From: Lachnospiraceae bacterium
GTDB lineage: Bacteria; Bacillota; Clostridia; Lachnospirales; Lachnospiraceae
NCBI GenBank assembly: GCA_015056915.1
Contig: SVFK01000002.1
Coordinates: forward strand, 62,001 to 126,000
DNA: 64,000 nt
Direction of reading: 5' to 3'
Shown piece by piece: positions 1-9,195 of this stretch. Position 1 is the first letter of the stretch, and every line of letters starts with the position of its first letter. The position numbers and the translations under genes are program-made. The notes below the pieces were generated by a model. That model was not told the DNA's origin. It searched no databases and saw nothing but the letters and a program-made list of their open reading frames with translations.

Positions 1-108
1 TCCGGCGTATATACGGAACAGATGTGAAATAAGAAAATCCGTTTGCATTGTCAGAAACCATACTGTATAATGATAACCTGAGTGATTCTTTGAAGGGTGG
101 AGAAGGAT

Positions 109-855
109 ATGGCAATACCTGTAAAACTGGAGGCGTTTGAAGGTCCCTTGGACCTGTTGCTCCATTTAATTGAGAAGAATAAGATTGATATTTACGATAT
201 TCCCATAGTGGAAATTACGGAGCAATATCTTGATTATATCAAGCAGATGAAGGACCGGGATATGAACATTATGAGTGAATTTCTGGTCATGGCAGCAACC
301 TTGATTGACATCAAGTGCCGGATGCTTCTGCCCAAGGAAGTGAATGAGGAGGGCGAGGAGGAAGATCCCAGAGCAGAGTTGGTTCAGAAGCTGTTAGAAT
401 ATAAAATGTACAAATACATGTCCTTGGAATTGCGTGACAAACAGGTGGATGCTGCCAAGAATCTGTATCGTGAGCAACAGCTTCCCAAGGAAGTGGCCGC
501 TTATCGACAGCCGGTTAATTACGAAGAGTTAATCGGTGACATGAATCTGAATAAGCTGCATGAGATTTTTAAATCTATTGTCAGAAAACAGGAAGACAAA
601 ATAGACCCCATCCGCAGCCGATACGGTAATATTGAAAAGGAAGAGATTGACATGGAGGTTAAGACACTCTATGTAGAAGCCTATGCCAGAGAGCATAAGA
701 GCTTCAGCTTCCGTAAGCTCTTGGAGAAGCAGAAGAGCAGAATGGAGGTCATTGTGACCTTTCTGATTATACTGGAGCTGATGAAGGTGGGCAAGATTAA
801 TATCAGTCAGGAAAACATTTTTGATGATATTATTATTACATCAAATGTAGCATAG
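109..855 (+). CDS. scpA: Segregation and condensation protein A
   Basis: N-terminus MAIPVKLEAFEGPLDLLLHLIEKNKIDIYDIPI is typical ScpA; ATG at 109 preferred over GTG at 97 because a GGAG motif lies upstream; followed by scpB. Confidence 0.95.
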   Translation: MAIPVKLEAFEGPLDLLLHLIEKNKIDIYDIPIVEITEQYLDYIKQMKDRDMNIMSEFLVMAATLIDIKCRMLLPKEVNEEGEEEDPRAELVQKLLEYKMYKYMSLELRDKQVDAAKNLYREQQLPKEVAAYRQPVNYEELIGDMNLNKLHEIFKSIVRKQEDKIDPIRSRYGNIEKEEIDMEVKTLYVEAYAREHKSFSFRKLLEKQKSRMEVIVTFLIILELMKVGKINISQENIFDDIIITSNVA

Positions 856-866
856 GAGAAAAGAAA

Positions 867-1436
867 ATGGAACGGATAAAAGCACAGGCTGTAATGGAAG
901 CGATTCTGTTTACTATGGGTGAAAGTGTGGAAATCAGCAAGCTGGCTGATGTGATAGAGGAAGATGTAAAGACAACAAAGGCGATTTTAGAAGAAATGGC
1001 GCAACGCTATGAGCAGGAGGACAGAGGCATTGTCCTGACTCAGTTTGACACGGCCGTACAGCTTTGCACCAAGGCAGACATGTATGAATACTTGATAAAG
1101 ATTGCAAAGGCACCCAGAAAAATGACGCTGACGGACACGGTATTGGAGACTCTTTCCATTATTGCGTACAAGCAGCCGGTCACCAGAGTGGAGATAGAGA
1201 GAGTACGTGGTGTCAGTTGTGACCACGCTATTAACAAATTGCTGGAATATGAACTGATTACGGAATTGGGACGTCTGGATGCGCCGGGACGCCCGTTGCT
1301 GTTCGGTACTACGGAGCAGTTTTTGCGCTGCTTTGGAGTGAAGAGTCTGGAGGAACTGCCGGAGATGAATCCTGTACAGTTGGAGGAATTCAAGCAGCAG
1401 GCAGAGGAGGAAATCCAGCTGCAGCTTGATATTTAA
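867..1436 (+). CDS. scpB: Segregation and condensation protein B
   Basis: Motifs LSIIAYKQPVTRVEIERVRGVSCDHAINKLLEYELI and GRPLLFGTTEQFL are typical ScpB; adjacent to scpA. Confidence 0.95.
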   Translation: MERIKAQAVMEAILFTMGESVEISKLADVIEEDVKTTKAILEEMAQRYEQEDRGIVLTQFDTAVQLCTKADMYEYLIKIAKAPRKMTLTDTVLETLSIIAYKQPVTRVEIERVRGVSCDHAINKLLEYELITELGRLDAPGRPLLFGTTEQFLRCFGVKSLEELPEMNPVQLEEFKQQAEEEIQLQLDI

Positions 1437-1495
1437 TACATAATGGACAATATAAGTCTCATATATTATTTTGACAACCGGAAAGGTCATAAACT

Positions 1496-2815
1496 ATGAT
1501 CACGAGAGGAAAGAGAATAATATGGGGCTTTTTTTGTGCCCTTTTTGTGTGGGTTCAGGTAGGAGTGACAGTGTCTGCTGAAGGGGAAGCGGCTGCCGAG
1601 CTGTCCCTATATGCCACATCGGCAGTGCTGCTGGATGCTGATTCCGGAAGAGTGCTTTATGGCAAGAATGCAGATGCTCCAATGGCTATGGCCAGTACCA
1701 CTAAAATCATGACCTGTATTGTGGTGCTGGAGCAGGTGGAGGATTTGGGAGAAATGGTAACCGTGTCTGCCTATGCTTCCAGCATGCCAAAGGTGAAGCT
1801 ATACATAAAACAGGGAGAGCAGTATCAGGTGAGGGAGCTTCTCTTTTCCCTGATGCTGGAATCCCATAATGATGCAGCGGTGGCGTTGGCGGAGTATGTA
1901 GGGAAGAGATATCTTGGAGAGGAATTGAAAAATAAGGACACTGCCACTTATACGGCGGAGGAAAGTAAGCAGGCAGTAGCAGCGTTTGCAGCACTAATGA
2001 ATGAAAAGGCGAGGGAGCTTGGCTGCACGGAAACACATTACATCACGCCAAATGGGTTGGATGCTACGGAAACGATTACGCTGGAAACAGGGGAGACTGT
2101 CCAAAAGGAGCATCATACCACAGCCACGGAGCTTGCTAGAATCATGTCCTACTGCATTAAAGAATCTGTGAAGAGAGATTTGTTTCTGGAAATTACCCGG
2201 ACACCAAGCTATTCCTTCACCAGAAATAACCGAAGCTTTACCTGCGCGAATCACAATTCCTTTTTGACTATGATGGATGGGGCATTATCCGGCAAAACGG
2301 GTTTCACCAATAAGGCAGGGTACTGCTATGTGGGAGCATTACAGCGGGATGACAGAACCTTTGTAGTGGCTCTGCTTGCCTGCGGATGGCCCAATAATAA
2401 GAGTTATAAGTGGAGTGACACGAAGGAAATGATGCAGTATGGTCTTGATTATTATAATTATCGTGATTACGCTCCAAAGGTCAGCCTGCAAGAGGTATAT
2501 GTGGAGGGTGGTGTAATACCGAATGGCAGCCCCTATGAGTCAAAATACATAGCTGTCACAGGCGACAAACTGGAGGAACCCCTCCGCCTTCTGACCACTG
2601 AAAAGGAACAGGTGGTGGTGCGAGTATCCCAAAAGGACTTCTGTCAGGCACCGGTAAGGGCAGGGGATGAGGCGGGAAGTGTGTCTTATTATCTGCGGGA
2701 GGAGAATGGAGAGGAGACCTTGATAAAAGAACTGCCGCTATATTTTGCAGAAGATGTCAAACGATTGGATTTTTCTTATATTCTGCGGTATATTTGGGAA
2801 ATTTACAGTCTATGA
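1496..2815 (+). CDS. D-alanyl-D-alanine carboxypeptidase (DacF/PBP5-like, S11 peptidase)
   Basis: Signal peptide, SxxK motif (ASTTKIM), SHNDAAVALAE, and SGKTGFTNKAGYC (KTG motif). Confidence 0.9.
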   Translation: MITRGKRIIWGFFCALFVWVQVGVTVSAEGEAAAELSLYATSAVLLDADSGRVLYGKNADAPMAMASTTKIMTCIVVLEQVEDLGEMVTVSAYASSMPKVKLYIKQGEQYQVRELLFSLMLESHNDAAVALAEYVGKRYLGEELKNKDTATYTAEESKQAVAAFAALMNEKARELGCTETHYITPNGLDATETITLETGETVQKEHHTTATELARIMSYCIKESVKRDLFLEITRTPSYSFTRNNRSFTCANHNSFLTMMDGALSGKTGFTNKAGYCYVGALQRDDRTFVVALLACGWPNNKSYKWSDTKEMMQYGLDYYNYRDYAPKVSLQEVYVEGGVIPNGSPYESKYIAVTGDKLEEPLRLLTTEKEQVVVRVSQKDFCQAPVRAGDEAGSVSYYLREENGEETLIKELPLYFAEDVKRLDFSYILRYIWEIYSL

Positions 2816-2846
2816 GAGTAATTTATGGAAATATGTTAAATTTATG

Positions 2847-2884
2847 AAAAAAATGCAATTCGTTCTTTGCGAGTTGCGTTTTTT
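2847..2884 (+). terminator. Rho-independent terminator after the D-Ala-D-Ala carboxypeptidase gene
   Basis: AAAAAATGCAATTCG-ttcttt-GCGAGTTGCGTTTTTT, hairpin with G:U pairs followed by a T run. Confidence 0.7.
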
Positions 2885-2999
2885 ATGTTATACTTAGAAA
2901 GATGTAATCATGGGGGCATGTGCGTTATCAATAAAACGTAAATGCATTCCCTGTTAATCAGTTTTTATTTTTTATAATATAAATGGAGGGCATGAAAGC

Positions 3000-4430
3000 A
3001 TGAGTACTACTTCAAAAGCGAGTCAAAGAATAGCAGCTTTACTCGACGACAACAGTTTCGTTGAAATCGGCGGACTTGTAACAGCAAGAGCTACAGATTT
3101 CAATATGAAACCAACCGAAACTCCTTCTGATGGATGTATCACCGGATACGGAGTAATCGACGGTAATCTTGTGTATGTGTATAGCCAGGATTCTTCTGTT
3201 ATGAACGGAACCATTGGTGAAATGCATGCCAAAAAGATTGCTAACCTCTATGATCTGGCAATGAAAACAGGTGCACCTGTTATCGGATTAATTGATTCTG
3301 CCGGACTTAGATTACAGGAGGCAACCGATGCACTTGCAGCATTCGGTAATATTTATCTGAAACAAACCTTAGCTTCAGGTGTGATTCCCCAGATTACTGC
3401 AATCTTCGGAACCTGTGGCGGCGGACTTGGTCTGTTCCCTACCCTGACTGATTTTACTTTCATGGAGGAGAAGAATGCCAAGCTGTTTGTAAACGCTCCT
3501 AATGCGTTAGATGGCAATGTAATTACGAAATGTGATTCTTCATCCGCTTCTTTCCAGTCTGAGGAAAGCGGCATTGTTGATGTAGTGGCTGATGAGGCGA
3601 CTATATTGACTCAGATTAGAGAGCTGGTAGGCTTCCTGCCTGCTAACAATGAGGATTATGCAGGCGTTGCAGAATGCACAGATGACTTAAATCGTGTAAA
3701 TGCAGAAATTGCAGGCTGTGTGGGTGATACTTCTATCGCATTATCCATTCTTGCAGACGATAACAATTTCTTTGAAGTAAAAGCAGGCTATGCAAAGAAT
3801 ATGGTAACCGGCTTTATCAGATTAAACGGTGCAACTGTAGGTTGTGTGGCAAACCGCTCTGAGGTTTGTGACGAAGAAGGTAAGGTAGCAGAGAAGCTTG
3901 ATGCGGTTCTTACCAAGAAGGGCTGTGAGAAGGCAGCAGATTTTGTAAACTTCTGTGATGCTTTCGGTATACCCGTACTTACCCTTACCAATGTAAAGGG
4001 CTACGAGGCAACTCTGTGCTCCGAAAAAGGCATTGCTAAGGCCGCAGCGAAGCTTACATATGCATTTGCAAATGCAACTGTTCCCAAGGTAAATGTTATT
4101 ATTGGAAAAGCATACGGTACCGCTTATGTGGCAATGAATTCCAAGGCAATCGGTGCAGATATTACCATGGCTTGGCCTAATGCAGAAATCGGTACAATGG
4201 ATAGCAAGCTGGCTGCAAAGATTATGTACGACGGTCAGGGCGCTGATGTCATCAATGAGAAGGCTGCTGAGTATGAAGCGCTGGCACTTAGCGTAACAAG
4301 CGCAGCAAAGAGAGGATATGTTGATCAGGTGGTTGATGCTGCCGATACCAGAAAATACGTAATCGGTGCATTTGAAATGTTATTCACAAAGAGTGAAGAC
4401 CGTCCTGCTAAAAAACACGGAACAGTCTAG
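3000..4430 (+). CDS. Acyl-CoA carboxylase/decarboxylase carboxyltransferase subunit (MmdA/12S-like, divergent)
   Basis: Crotonase-fold carboxyltransferase motifs (GLIDSAGLRLQEATDAL, FGTCGGGLGLFPTLTDFTFM, GKAYGTAYVAMNSKAIGADITMAWPNAEIGTM); first gene of a Na+-decarboxylase cluster. Confidence 0.85.
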   Translation: MSTTSKASQRIAALLDDNSFVEIGGLVTARATDFNMKPTETPSDGCITGYGVIDGNLVYVYSQDSSVMNGTIGEMHAKKIANLYDLAMKTGAPVIGLIDSAGLRLQEATDALAAFGNIYLKQTLASGVIPQITAIFGTCGGGLGLFPTLTDFTFMEEKNAKLFVNAPNALDGNVITKCDSSSASFQSEESGIVDVVADEATILTQIRELVGFLPANNEDYAGVAECTDDLNRVNAEIAGCVGDTSIALSILADDNNFFEVKAGYAKNMVTGFIRLNGATVGCVANRSEVCDEEGKVAEKLDAVLTKKGCEKAADFVNFCDAFGIPVLTLTNVKGYEATLCSEKGIAKAAAKLTYAFANATVPKVNVIIGKAYGTAYVAMNSKAIGADITMAWPNAEIGTMDSKLAAKIMYDGQGADVINEKAAEYEALALSVTSAAKRGYVDQVVDAADTRKYVIGAFEMLFTKSEDRPAKKHGTV

Positions 4431-4446
4431 AAAGGGTGATTGTAAG

Positions 4447-5244
4447 ATGAAGAAATTTTTAAGCTTATTATGTATGATTACCTGTGTCTTTGGATTAACA
4501 GCCTGTGGAAGTACTGTAGAATACACACAGTATGAGCAGGATAAGATGGAAACGGCAAAGCAGCTGGCAGCAACGGTTGTGGTTCCTTCCTTTGAGGATT
4601 TTAAGGATGAGAGCCTGCAGGCACAATACCAAGAGTATACAGCTGAAGAAGTTGCTTATACGGTAAAACAGGTTTGGGGCATTGAGGCTGACGGTTATGC
4701 TTTTATGACTGCAGTAGAGTCCTTTACCTCTTCCTATGAGGAAATCGGTGATGTGGTAAGCATTGGCGAGCCGACTGCCGAGATTGATGACAAACAGATT
4801 ATTGTATTAGTACCTGTTCAGGGCTCCAATAAAAATGCAGAGGCTGAGGTTATATTCTCAAACGATTATTTTACCAAATTTGAATCTGCATCACTGAATC
4901 CTGAAGCAACCATGGGTGATTTGATGAGCAAGGCTGCTTTGAATACCTTAATCGGTATGGGTACCGTGTTTGTAGTACTGATTCTGATTTGTTTGATTAT
5001 TTCCTGCTTTGCACTTATTCCGAAGATTCAGGCAGCGTTCTCTAAGAAGAACAAGAAAGAAGATACTAAGACAACAGGCGTTGACAATGCAGTGGCACAG
5101 ATTGTAGTTCAGGAGGAAGCTAATGAAGAAGCTGACGACCTGGAGCTGGTGGCAGTTATTGCAGCCGCTATTGCAGCAAGTGAAGGCGCAACATCTACTG
5201 ATGGTTTTGTAGTACGTTCTATCCGCAAGGTTAGATGCCGCTAG
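4447..5244 (+). CDS. OadG-family membrane subunit with N-terminal lipoprotein-like domain
   Basis: Lipobox LTAC near the N-terminus; C-terminal TM helix (IGMGTVFVVLILICLIISCFALI) typical of OadG/gamma subunits; position in the cluster. ATG 4447 preferred over 4366, which lies inside the upstream CDS. Confidence 0.7.
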   Translation: MKKFLSLLCMITCVFGLTACGSTVEYTQYEQDKMETAKQLAATVVVPSFEDFKDESLQAQYQEYTAEEVAYTVKQVWGIEADGYAFMTAVESFTSSYEEIGDVVSIGEPTAEIDDKQIIVLVPVQGSNKNAEAEVIFSNDYFTKFESASLNPEATMGDLMSKAALNTLIGMGTVFVVLILICLIISCFALIPKIQAAFSKKNKKEDTKTTGVDNAVAQIVVQEEANEEADDLELVAVIAAAIAASEGATSTDGFVVRSIRKVRCR

Positions 5245-5282
5245 GGCAAAAGAAGTAAAATATAATTATGGAGGAATTTAAA

Positions 5283-5663
5283 ATGAAAAATTATACCATT
5301 ACCGTTAATGGAAACGTATATGATGTAGTAGTAGAAGAGGGCGCTTCCACAGGTGCTCCCGTAGCAGCAAAAGCTCCCGCAGCTCCCAAGGCAGCTCCTA
5401 AGGCAGCTCCTGCACCTGCAGCAGCTCCCAAGGCAACCGGAGCAGCAGGCGGTGTAAAGATTGAAGCCGGAGCAGCAGGTAAGATTTTCAAGATTGAAGC
5501 AAGTGTAGGTCAGGCTGTTAAGGCTGGTGACGCTGTAATCATTCTGGAAGCTATGAAGATGGAGATTCCTGTAGTAGCTCCTCAGGATGGTACTATTGCA
5601 AGCATTGATGTAGCAGTAGGTGACGCTGTTGAAGCTGGTGCTGTACTTGCAACAATGAATTAA
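5283..5663 (+). CDS. Biotin carrier protein (biotin/lipoyl domain, decarboxylase subunit)
   Basis: Ala/Pro-rich linker then EAMKMEIPVVAP biotinylation motif; GGAGG upstream of ATG 5283. Confidence 0.93.
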   Translation: MKNYTITVNGNVYDVVVEEGASTGAPVAAKAPAAPKAAPKAAPAPAAAPKATGAAGGVKIEAGAAGKIFKIEASVGQAVKAGDAVIILEAMKMEIPVVAPQDGTIASIDVAVGDAVEAGAVLATMN

Positions 5664-5711
5664 TTCATTTATTGTACAGCGCTAAAGCGTAAAACAACAG
5701 GAGGTTAACAA

Positions 5712-6863
5712 ATGGATTATATATTTACTACGCTGGACAATCTCATTCATCAGACTGCGTTCTTTAATCTGACCGTGGGAAATTATGTGATGATTGCGGT
5801 TGCCTGCTTTTTCCTTTATTTAGCTATCCGTCATGAATTTGAGCCTTTGCTTTTGGTTCCGATTGCATTTGGTATGTTGTTGGTTAATATTTATCCTGAC
5901 ATTATGATGCATCCGGAGGATGCGGCAAACGGTGCCGGCGGATTGTTATATTACTTTTATATGTTAGATGAGTTGGCGATTTTGCCTTCCCTGATTTTCA
6001 TGGGCGTAGGTGCGATGACGGACTTTGGTCCTTTGATTGCCAATCCTAAGAGCTTTTTGCTTGGTGCAGCAGCACAGTTTGGTATTTTTGCCGCTTATTT
6101 CGGAGCTATCTGGCTTGGATTTAACGACAAGGCAGCTGCAGCTATCTCTATCATCGGTGGTGCAGACGGTCCTACCTCCATTTTCCTGGCAGGTAAATTA
6201 GGACAGGTAGCGATTATGGGACCTATCGCTGTTGCGGCATATTCCTACATGGCACTGGTACCTGTTATTCAGCCTCCCATCATGAAGCTGTTAACTACCG
6301 AGAAGGAAAGAAAAATCAAGATGGGTCAGCTTCGTCCCGTGTCCAAACTGGAGAAGATTCTGTTCCCGATTATCGTTACTATCGTAGTATGTCTGATTCT
6401 TCCTACTACAGCTCCTTTGGTAGGTATGCTGATGCTTGGTAACTTATTCAGAGAATCCGGCGTTGTAAGACAGCTGACAGAGACGGCATCCAATGCGTTG
6501 ATGTATATCGTAGTTATTCTGTTGGGTACTTCCGTAGGTGCAACTACCAGCGCAGAAGCATTTTTGAATTGGGATACCATCAAGATTGTAGCACTGGGTC
6601 TGATTGCGTTTATGTTCGGTACTGCCGCAGGTGTTCTGTTTGGTAAGCTGATGTGTGTACTGACAAAGGGCAAGGTAAACCCGCTGATTGGTTCTGCTGG
6701 TGTATCTGCGGTTCCTATGGCGGCGCGTGTATCCCAAAAGGTTGGTGCAGAAGCTGATCCTACCAACTTCCTGCTGATGCATGCGATGGGACCTAACGTA
6801 GCAGGTGTTATCGGTACTGCAGTAGCAGCCGGTACGTTCATGGCTATCTTTGGAGTGTTCTAA
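5712..6863 (+). CDS. Sodium ion-translocating decarboxylase beta subunit (OadB/MmdB/GcdB family)
   Basis: Polytopic membrane protein with [14 protein letters not shown] and [21 protein letters not shown] motifs. Confidence 0.95.
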   Translation: MDYIFTTLDNLIHQTAFFNLTVGNYVMIAVACFFLYLAIRHEFEPLLLVPIAFGMLLVNIYPDIMMHPEDAANGAGGLLYYFYMLDELAILPSLIFMGVGAMTDFGPLIANPKSFLLGAAAQFGIFAAYFGAIWLGFNDKAAAAISIIGGADGPTSIFLAGKLGQVAIMGPIAVAAYSYMALVPVIQPPIMKLLTTEKERKIKMGQLRPVSKLEKILFPIIVTIVVCLILPTTAPLVGMLMLGNLFRESGVVRQLTETASNALMYIVVILLGTSVGATTSAEAFLNWDTIKIVALGLIAFMFGTAAGVLFGKLMCVLTKGKVNPLIGSAGVSAVPMAARVSQKVGAEADPTNFLLMHAMGPNVAGVIGTAVAAGTFMAIFGVF

Positions 6864-6988
6864 GTTTTCTGAAGGTTTGCCATAAATGACAGGCTACAGG
6901 AATAAAAGATAAAATGAATGATTTCGGGAAAACTGAAATGTTGAAAGGGACAGAAAGTCCACAAATAAATTATGGAGGAAATTCGTAA

Positions 6989-8416
6989 ATGTCAGAACAA
7001 GTAAAAAAACCGATTAAAATTACGGAAACTATATTGCGTGACGCTCACCAGTCTCTGATTGCTACCAGAATGCCTACCGAGATGATGCTTCCTATCGTTG
7101 AGAAGATGGATCAGGTTGGTTATCATTCTGTAGAGTGTTGGGGTGGTGCTACCTTTGATGCGTCCCTTCGTTTCTTAAAGGAAGATCCGTGGGACAGACT
7201 TAGAAAGTTACGTGATGGATTTAAGAATACCAAGCTGCAGATGTTGTTCCGTGGACAGAACATCTTAGGTTACAGACCTTATGCAGATGATGTGGTAGAA
7301 TACTTCGTACAGAAGTCAATCTCCAATGGTATTGATATTATTCGTATTTTCGACTGCTTAAATGATCTTCGTAACCTGCAGGCAGCTGTAGATGCTACCA
7401 ATAAGTTCAAGGCTCAGGAAGGCAGAGGACATGCGCAGATTGCTTTGTCTTACACCTTAGGTGATGCTTATACCTTAGAGTACTGGACCGATATGGCAAA
7501 GAAGATTGAGGAGATGGGTGCAGACTCTATCTGTATCAAGGATATGGCAGGTCTGTTGGTTCCTTATAAGGCAACCGAAATGATTACTGCAATGAAGAGC
7601 GCTACCAAGCTTCCTATTCAGTTACATACCCACTACACCTCCGGTGTGGCTAGTATGACCTACTTAAAGGCTGTAGAAGCCGGTGTAGACGTAATTGATA
7701 CTGCAATGAGTCCTTTTGCACTGGGAACCTCCCAGCCTGCAACTGAGGTTATGGTTGAAACCTTCAAGGGCACCGAGTATGATACCGGATTTGACCAGAA
7801 TCTGCTTGCAGAAATTGCTGATTACTTCCGTCCTTACAGAGACGAGTGCCTTGCAAACGGCTTGCTCAATCCTAAGGTTATGGGCGTTGATATTAAGACT
7901 CTGCTTTATCAGGTACCCGGCGGTATGCTTTCCAACATGGTGAGCCAGCTGAAGGAGCAGAATGCAGAAGATAAGTATTATGATGTATTGAAAGAGATTC
8001 CTGAGGTTCGTAAGGATCTCGGTGAGCCTCCTTTGGTTACACCTTCTTCCCAGATCGTTGGTACACAGGCTGTATTTAACGTTCTGTTGGGTGAGAGATA
8101 CAAGATGGCTACTAAGGAGACCAAGGCGGTGCTTCGTGGTGAGTACGGTCAGACCGTTAAACCTATGAATCAGGAAGTTATCGACAAGGTTATTCCCGGT
8201 GAAGAGAGAATTACCTGCCGTTATGCAGACCTTATTGACAATGAGTTAGATAAGCTTAAGGGTGAAATGGCTGAGTGGAGCCAGCAGGAAGAGGATGTTC
8301 TGTCCTACGCACTGTTCCCTCAGGTTGCTACTGACTTCTTCAAATATCGTCAGGCACAGCAGGAAAAAGTAGACATGACTCAGGCTGATACAAAGAACGG
8401 CGCATACCCTGTGTAA
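6989..8416 (+). CDS. Oxaloacetate decarboxylase alpha / pyruvate carboxylase subunit B (5S-like carboxyltransferase) without its own biotin domain
   Basis: ETILRDAHQSLIATRM, HTHYTSGVASMTYLKAVEAGVDVIDTA and PGGMLSNMVSQL motifs; the C-terminus ends without an AMKM motif. Confidence 0.92.
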   Translation: MSEQVKKPIKITETILRDAHQSLIATRMPTEMMLPIVEKMDQVGYHSVECWGGATFDASLRFLKEDPWDRLRKLRDGFKNTKLQMLFRGQNILGYRPYADDVVEYFVQKSISNGIDIIRIFDCLNDLRNLQAAVDATNKFKAQEGRGHAQIALSYTLGDAYTLEYWTDMAKKIEEMGADSICIKDMAGLLVPYKATEMITAMKSATKLPIQLHTHYTSGVASMTYLKAVEAGVDVIDTAMSPFALGTSQPATEVMVETFKGTEYDTGFDQNLLAEIADYFRPYRDECLANGLLNPKVMGVDIKTLLYQVPGGMLSNMVSQLKEQNAEDKYYDVLKEIPEVRKDLGEPPLVTPSSQIVGTQAVFNVLLGERYKMATKETKAVLRGEYGQTVKPMNQEVIDKVIPGEERITCRYADLIDNELDKLKGEMAEWSQQEEDVLSYALFPQVATDFFKYRQAQQEKVDMTQADTKNGAYPV

Positions 8417-8520
8417 GTTACAAGCCGAGTAAGATAGAAAATAAGAGTGGTCGGAGAGAACATTCATGTTCTCATCCGACCACTCTTATTTTCTATCTTA
8501 CTCGGCTTGTAGCCTACACA
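8410..8520. repeat. 111-nt near-perfect inverted repeat (giant hairpin) overlapping the stop codon of the oadA-like gene
   Basis: 35-nt perfect arms ACAAGCCGAGTAAGATAGAAAATAAGAGTGGTCGG (8420-8454) and its reverse complement (8476-8510), an inner stem GAGAACAT-TC-ATGTTCTC, and an outer extension TGTGTA...TACACA; no T run follows. Confidence 0.95.
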
Positions 8521-8529
8521 TGCTCAGGC

Positions 8530-8570
8530 TTGACATTACACGTAATACAAAGTAAAATAACAAGTGTTAT
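8530..8570 (+). promoter_or_regulatory. Sigma-A-like promoter with two dyad operator candidates upstream of the TetR gene
   Basis: TTGACA (8530-8535), 17-nt spacer, TAAAAT (8553-8558); dyads ATTAC-AC-GTAAT (8535-8546) and ATAACA-AG-TGTTAT (8557-8570). Confidence 0.6.
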
Positions 8571-8603
8571 AATAGTTGGTACAAAGGCAGAATGAGGTGC
8601 ATT

Positions 8604-9158
8604 ATGGCTCGTAAAGAAACAATTACTATTCAGAACATTTTAGATACAGCTTTCGCCATGACGAGAGAAGAAGGCTTTGCCAATGTGACGGCAAGAAAGG
8701 TGGCTGCCAGAGCGGGCTGCTCGACACAACCGATTTTCCGTGTATATAAGAATATGGATGAGCTTTGGGATGCTGTATATCAGCAGGCAATTTCTTTCTT
8801 TCAGGATTACTATAGCCTGTATCCTAAGACCAGGAAAACACCCTTTGTCAACCTCGGAATGGCATATATTGCTTTTGCCAGAGAGGAAAAGCATTTGTTT
8901 GAGCTACTTTTTGTATCTGACAGCGTCCGTAAGAGGAGTATGTATGAGCTGTTAAATGGGAATGCCGGTAATGTGGTTTATGAAATTAATCTTGCGAGAG
9001 TGCAGGGGTGCCCTGACCCGAGTGATTTGTTTATGAAAATGTGGATTTTTATACATGGAGCAGCATGCATGTCTTTGACCGGCGATTATGATTTGCCGGA
9101 TATGCAGACAATGGATTTGTTGGAGAGGTCCTATGAGGCCTTTGTAGGGAAACGATAA
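8604..9158 (+). CDS. TetR/AcrR family transcriptional regulator
   Basis: N-terminal HTH ILDTAFAMTREEGFANVTARKVAARAGCSTQPIFRVYKNMDEL. Confidence 0.88.
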   Translation: MARKETITIQNILDTAFAMTREEGFANVTARKVAARAGCSTQPIFRVYKNMDELWDAVYQQAISFFQDYYSLYPKTRKTPFVNLGMAYIAFAREEKHLFELLFVSDSVRKRSMYELLNGNAGNVVYEINLARVQGCPDPSDLFMKMWIFIHGAACMSLTGDYDLPDMQTMDLLERSYEAFVGKR

Positions 9159-9195
9159 AGTAGTATGAGTATAAGAAGGAAATAGGAGCAATAAA

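Noticed and set aside
987-2254. Several - strand ORFs opposite scpB and the D-Ala-D-Ala carboxypeptidase
   Set aside because: Overlap well-supported + strand genes; no domain similarity; shadow ORFs.
3000-8416. Considered labelling the cluster specifically as methylmalonyl-CoA or glutaconyl-CoA decarboxylase
   Set aside because: The CoA carboxyltransferase is too divergent by eye to assign a substrate; left generic.
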